From positions 2,560,001 to 2,624,000 of the forward strand of contig JAQISU010000097.1 of the NCBI GenBank assembly GCA_029339505.1: 64,000 nucleotides of DNA, read 5' to 3'. Below, piece after piece: positions 59,935-64,000 of the stretch. The notes under the pieces were generated by a model. It did not search any database and had not been told where the DNA came from. It saw nothing but the letters and a program-made list of their open reading frames with translations. How positions within the stretch are numbered: the first letter of the stretch is position 1; each line of letters starts with the position of its first letter. A program made the translations under genes and the position numbers. This stretch comes from Unio delphinus. Its lineage: Eukaryota > Mollusca > Bivalvia > Unionida > Unionidae.

Positions 59935-61100
59935 CTGAAACGGACAAGTCCACAAATGTGTAAAACAGACTAAAATTATTGTCAGATATACATCAGAAAA
60001 ATGAAAATTCTGGCAAAACTTAAACTTTTATAGACATTAAAAACTGATAGTGGCTTCCAAAATGTAGTTATCCCCAGACTGGTAGGTGCATATACTTGGC
60101 AGTAATTTAATCTATATTCTGCAGATAATTATTTTAGCATGCCGCAACTATAAAGCTTCACAAGACAGTTTACTTCAAGTGGTAATGTTGCTTCTTAACA
60201 ATGCATCAAATATAATCTGGTCAATCCAATTTAAAGAACCTGTACAATTAGGTACTTCATATAGTCATTGTACAATTAGATACTTCATATAGTCATTGTA
60301 GAGCAGTGCAAAGTCCTTAATGGTAGGTTGAAAAAAGGATTGATTTTCACAGAATAGATATCATGAGATATCCTCTGTTGTTGTGAAGACTTCCTTCTTG
60401 CCATTATTCAGCTTTGCATACAAAACTATACAATGTTCTCATTATCAGCTTGCAGGCAACTGAAATCTTTTCCCACTTTTAGAATTTATAACACACCTGT
60501 TGTGCAACATTTCACAAACAAACCCTGTAAAACAAGGGCCTGGTTTCGCTGTTTTGCATCCTGTAAGACCCCTCCCACCTCCCCCCACAAAATGTATTTC
60601 TGGTCAGCTGACCAATCCTGTTTTTCAATGGTGACACTAGCACTCTTTTCATCCAGGATAAAAAAATATTAAAAAAACAAACATATCCTAATTTTAAAAC
60701 CAGTGCAACAAGGAAACCCATATTGGAGGTGGGGGCAAGTCCTAAAATTGCAAATGCCATTTAGTTGCCCTTATCTAGTCCTAAAGCAACATCAGTATAT
60801 TTGGGGCCTCCTTGGGTCCTGAAACAAAGTCTGGGACATTTTGTAACTGAGCCATGTATCTCATTCCAGAGAATCGTTTTGCCACAGCTGATCTGGAGCC
60901 ATTGCATAAATGAAATCTTTTTAAAATCTGCTTCCAAAATGAATTTCTAAAATCTAATGGTGCTAGTTCAAGCAATGAACTTAAAATCCATGTGTCTGTC
61001 TGTCTGTATGTATTTTAACACCAACAATTAAGTTAAAAATGTACATATGACTAAGGCAGTATAGATTGAGAAACAAAAAGAACATCAACAAAAAAAAACA
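59935..61100. other. 5' intron of the ARHGAP-like gene, nothing recognised
   Basis: A 22-base duplication (TACTTCATATAGTCATTGTA) lies at 60253-60300. Overlapping frames at 60433-60975 have no domain or splice support. The PDZ exons of this gene are not seen. Confidence 0.4.
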
Positions 61101-61353
61101 GGGGCCCTGAGTGGTCTAAAGTGTTGTCCGTTTCAGATGACTGCATCTCACCTGTCTGTGGGGTTCAAGTCTCGGATTCGGACAATATGGATATGCGAGA
61201 AAGCTTGCCAGTATCTTCTCGTGGGTCGGTGGTTCATTCCAGGGTTTTCCGGGTTCTTCCTCCATCATTAGTACTAAACACCATGTATAGCCTATCTTGT
61301 GCTGAAAAATGGTGTTAAACCATAAAAACAAAACAAACAACAACAACAACAAA
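61101..61353 (+). mobile_element. tRNA-derived SINE, family 2, best-preserved copy
   Basis: The head GGGGCCCTGAGTGGTCTAAA with A box TGGTCTAAAGTG is followed by B box GGTTCAAGTCTCGG. The body has CTTCTCGTGGGTCGGTGG, GGGTTTTCCGGGTTCTTCCT and ACACCATGTATAGCC. It ends ATGGTGTTAAACCATAAAAA with an (AAC)n tail. Confidence 0.92.
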
Positions 61354-62034
61354 CTGACTGATGATGAAACAGTCATGAAACAGGCAAAATCATAAATTAT
61401 GTAAAAATGAAGAAAACTGCTCAGTTATGACAAACAGAAAATGCCTGAAGATAGCAACATAACCAGGTAGTGGTTACAAAATGGCTAGGTGCTGTCTCTG
61501 ACATTGGCAAGGGATTGCCATTTCAGGACTAGGTCAGAGTGAAGTTTTGAAATGGTACAAAACAGTTCACAACAGTTTATGCTGGTATTTTACATTTTAA
61601 TATTTTTCCTACACTGATAATGCACTGACCATGTCTTGGACTTTGAAATTTGAGCTGGCTATTTCAAAAGATAATATAATGAATTACAAGTGTTTTCATA
61701 CCGCATTTGTATGCACTAGATTTTCCATAGAATAGAGCATTAGAGCAGAATTTACTTAAAAAAATGAATGCAAACGTAGCTCCTGATTTACTTGTTACCT
61801 AAGGGAAGATAAAAGTTTATGTTCAAGTTGGGTGCTGGTTATACAGAGTGAATATGATAAATATTGTTTGAACCGGAACATAACAAAGATCATAACTCAC
61901 TGCCCGGAAGGATTTAGTAGTCTCCAACAACCATTGGCATTATTTTATTATGATAAAATTAAAAAGTTGTTCCTGTAACAGACATATAAATTCAAATTCT
62001 TACAAATGTTGGCCTTGTTAGGGACATAAAGTTC
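61354..62034. other. Intron, nothing recognised
   Basis: Unique sequence with no exon or repeat structure seen. Confidence 0.4.
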
Positions 62035-62492
62035 ATAAAAATGTTAGTCATGTTACAAGCTTATAGTCAAATTAAAATAGTTTAGCCCTGTTACAATTAT
62101 ATACTTAACTTAAAATAGTTTATCCCTGTTACAATCATAGTCAAATTAAACATGTTTGGCCAGGTTACAAGCACACAGTCAAATTAAACATGTTTGGCCA
62201 GGTTACAAGCACACAGTCAAATTAAACATGTTTGGCCAGGTTACAAGCACACAGTCAAATTAAACATGTTTGGCCAGGTTACAATCATAGTCAAATTAAA
62301 CATGTTTGGCCAGGTTACAATCATAGTCAAATTAAACATGTTTGGCCAGGTTACAATCATAGTCAAATTAAACATGTTTGGCCAGGTTACAATCATAGTC
62401 AAATTAAACATGTTTGGCCAGGTTACAATCATAGTCAAATTAAACATGTTTGGCCAGGTTACAATCATAGTCAAATTAAACATGTTTGGTCC
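62035..62492. repeat. Minisatellite, 36-38 bp unit, about 11 copies
   Basis: TTTGGCCAGGTTACAATCAT is followed by AGTCAAATTAAACATG. Left copies carry AAGCACACAGTC (38 bp); right ones carry AATCATAGTC (36 bp). The outer left copies are decayed (TTTAGCCCTGTTACAATT). Confidence 0.95.
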
Positions 62493-63115
62493 TGTAAGAA
62501 GCATAATATAAAAAGCCACTTTTCTTTTTAAATATTAAAACAGAGACACTATCATGAGTTGAAAAATAACCCAAGATTAATTTCTCTTTTTCAAATCCTT
62601 GTTGATAAAGTCTGCTTCACAAGCTATTATTTAGGCCCACCAGTTGAAGCCAGATTTGCTGGTTGGAAATCTCAGGATTCTGTTGGAGTGAAATCCCTAT
62701 TTGAGCCATAGTTCATGCTTCAATAATTACTAATTTGCCACTACAGGTGTGGTCTGGCATGAAATGCATGCAGTACTCCCAATTACCTACTCATTCATTA
62801 TGTACAAGACCCTCATTAACATAATGTGTGAACTATCCTAGCACAATTCCCCATTATAAGTCATTACTAAACTCTAAAAATAAACATTTATTTTATTTAT
62901 TCCTGCTTTTTACAGCAGTGATCAGAAAGGACATTGTGTTGTCTAGGATGTATAGCATGCAGAAATCAATGTATATAATTATGACCTATATTAGTAAACA
63001 ATAAAATGCTAGTCACTGTGATCTTATTTGGTAATACATGTATGGATATAATAGAGATGCATCCAGCTGATGCAATCTTCAGTTGTGTTTTTGTATCTCT
63101 CCTGAATTTTCATTA
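62493..63115. other. Intron, nothing recognised
   Basis: No coding exon, RNA gene or repeat was seen on either strand. Confidence 0.4.
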
Positions 63116-63312
63116 GATGGATCACTTATAGAATTACTAACGGGACAGTGGACATGGAGAATCTGATGTTATACTTATAGAATTACTTATATACTTATAG
63201 AATTACTTATGGGACAGTGGACATGGAGAATCTGATGTTATACTTATAGAATTACTTATATACTTATAGAATTACTTATGGGACAGTGGACATGGAGAAT
63301 CTGATGTTATAG
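63116..63312. repeat. Tandem duplication, about 2.5 copies of an approximately 65-bp unit
   Basis: GGGACAGTGGACATGGAGAA and TCTGATGTTATACTTATAGA alternate with TTACTTATATACTTATAGAA. Confidence 0.88.
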
Positions 63313-63478
63313 TTTGTTTTTAATGAGCTATTTCATTCAACATTAATTTTTAAAAAATTAAAAAAATAAAATAATATTTTTGGAGTGCACTTTTTCTTAA
63401 AACAAAATTTTACCAATATGAAGTCTGTGAAGCATGCAATATAGTCAAAATGACCTACTTTGTGTTAAGGGTGTAGTA

Positions 63479-63641
63479 CAGTAGAACCTGTCTTGAAAGA
63501 ACACCCCTTCTGCCCAAAAATAATGATCTCTCAAGACAGGTGGTCTCTCATAACAGGTCACAACACTATATAATGAATAAATCTGAGCAATGGAGATTCT
63601 GGTCTCTCAAAACAGGTGGTATCTTAAGACAGGTTTTACTG
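63479..63641. mobile_element. pogo/Tigger-like MITE, 163 bp, TA target duplication
   Basis: It starts CAGTAGAACCTGTCTTGAAA and ends AAGACAGGTTTTACTG. The ends are inverted (CAGTARAACCTGTCTT), and TA flanks on both sides fit a Tc1/mariner-type duplication. Internally GGTCTCTCATAACAGGT and GGTCTCTCAAAACAGGT are copies of each other. Confidence 0.85.
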
Positions 63642-64000
63642 TACTTGCTCACCAAGTTAATTTGATTCCTCATTTAGTAATATACAGGGTACCAAAAATG
63701 CATGTACTGTGAACTAAACTCAGGACTAACACTAGCTTGTAAAATATGAAACATAGATTGCAGTGACCTGTTTTAGCGACTTGTTTGACTCAACAAAAAT
63801 AAGCTTAAAGTACAAAATAAAACAGCCAACACAACACATTTATCATTTTGGTAAGAGTGTAGTACTCTTAAATGATTCATCGCGCCAAATTCACAGTTAC
63901 ACATGGCACAAAAACCCATTTTACTCGCTTATAAGTCAAGTCAGAGTCCAAACAGAATAGACCTTTATCTGCCACTGCACAATGCATTAGCAGATCAAGC
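63642..64000. other. Window end, intron, nothing recognised
   Basis: No exon with usable splice sites was found. A frame at 63763-63960 on the + strand has no features. Confidence 0.4.

Noticed and set aside
62194..62531. Repeat-protein-like frames on both strands
   Set aside because: 36-bp unit divisible by three; explained by the tandem array.

Overview
The window is animal nuclear DNA: intron-split genes with GT-AG junctions, dispersed tRNA-derived SINEs, MITEs and very many minisatellites. A lophotrochozoan, probably a mollusc and perhaps a bivalve, fits best. The reasons are GGGAGATAAC-type and AAGGGCCATAAC-type interspersed motifs, a SINE body with a TGATATGACTGAAA-like core, and a very high tandem-repeat load. 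This is inference; no species can be named from sequence alone. Layout: two genes converge. On the + strand at 2082-2975 is the last coding exon of a flavin-dependent amine oxidase of the L-amino-acid oxidase type; its earlier exons lie upstream of the window. On the - strand, 13 consecutive exons from 59934 down to 30737 encode the C-terminal 1272 residues of a PH-RhoGAP protein orthologous to ARHGAP21/ARHGAP23. All exon phases join without a break, giving a PH domain, a basic linker, a complete RhoGAP domain with its arginine finger, and a long disordered tail with one coiled coil. The PDZ end expected for this family is not visible and should lie beyond 64000. Between the two genes (about 3-30 kb) there is no recognisable gene. 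This interval is dominated by tandem arrays, above all a 10.9-kb array (about 11.72-22.62 kb) of a 35-bp unit with kilobase-scale higher-order duplication that starts where a truncated SINE stops. The ARHGAP introns hold a second set of arrays (units of about 17 to 70 bp), three SINEs, a roughly 1.66-kb inverted-repeat element with a broken zinc-finger-like reading frame, a 156-bp hAT-like MITE with an 8-bp target duplication, and a 163-bp pogo/Tigger-like MITE with TA duplications. The most interesting signal is that several tandem duplications sit on the splice junctions of the ARHGAP gene. A 35-bp minisatellite of about 25 copies was seeded from an exon-intron boundary, so it lays out about 25 copies of the same 5' splice site. 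The 3' end of a RhoGAP exon is present in three tandem copies. A 38-bp duplication has doubled the acceptor of the exon after the PH domain. Arrays also lie against the donors of the last PH exon and of the most 5' exon. Long reading frames inside arrays (AT tracts; 30-, 33-, 36-, 39- and 54-bp units) are repeat artefacts and are not annotated as genes.
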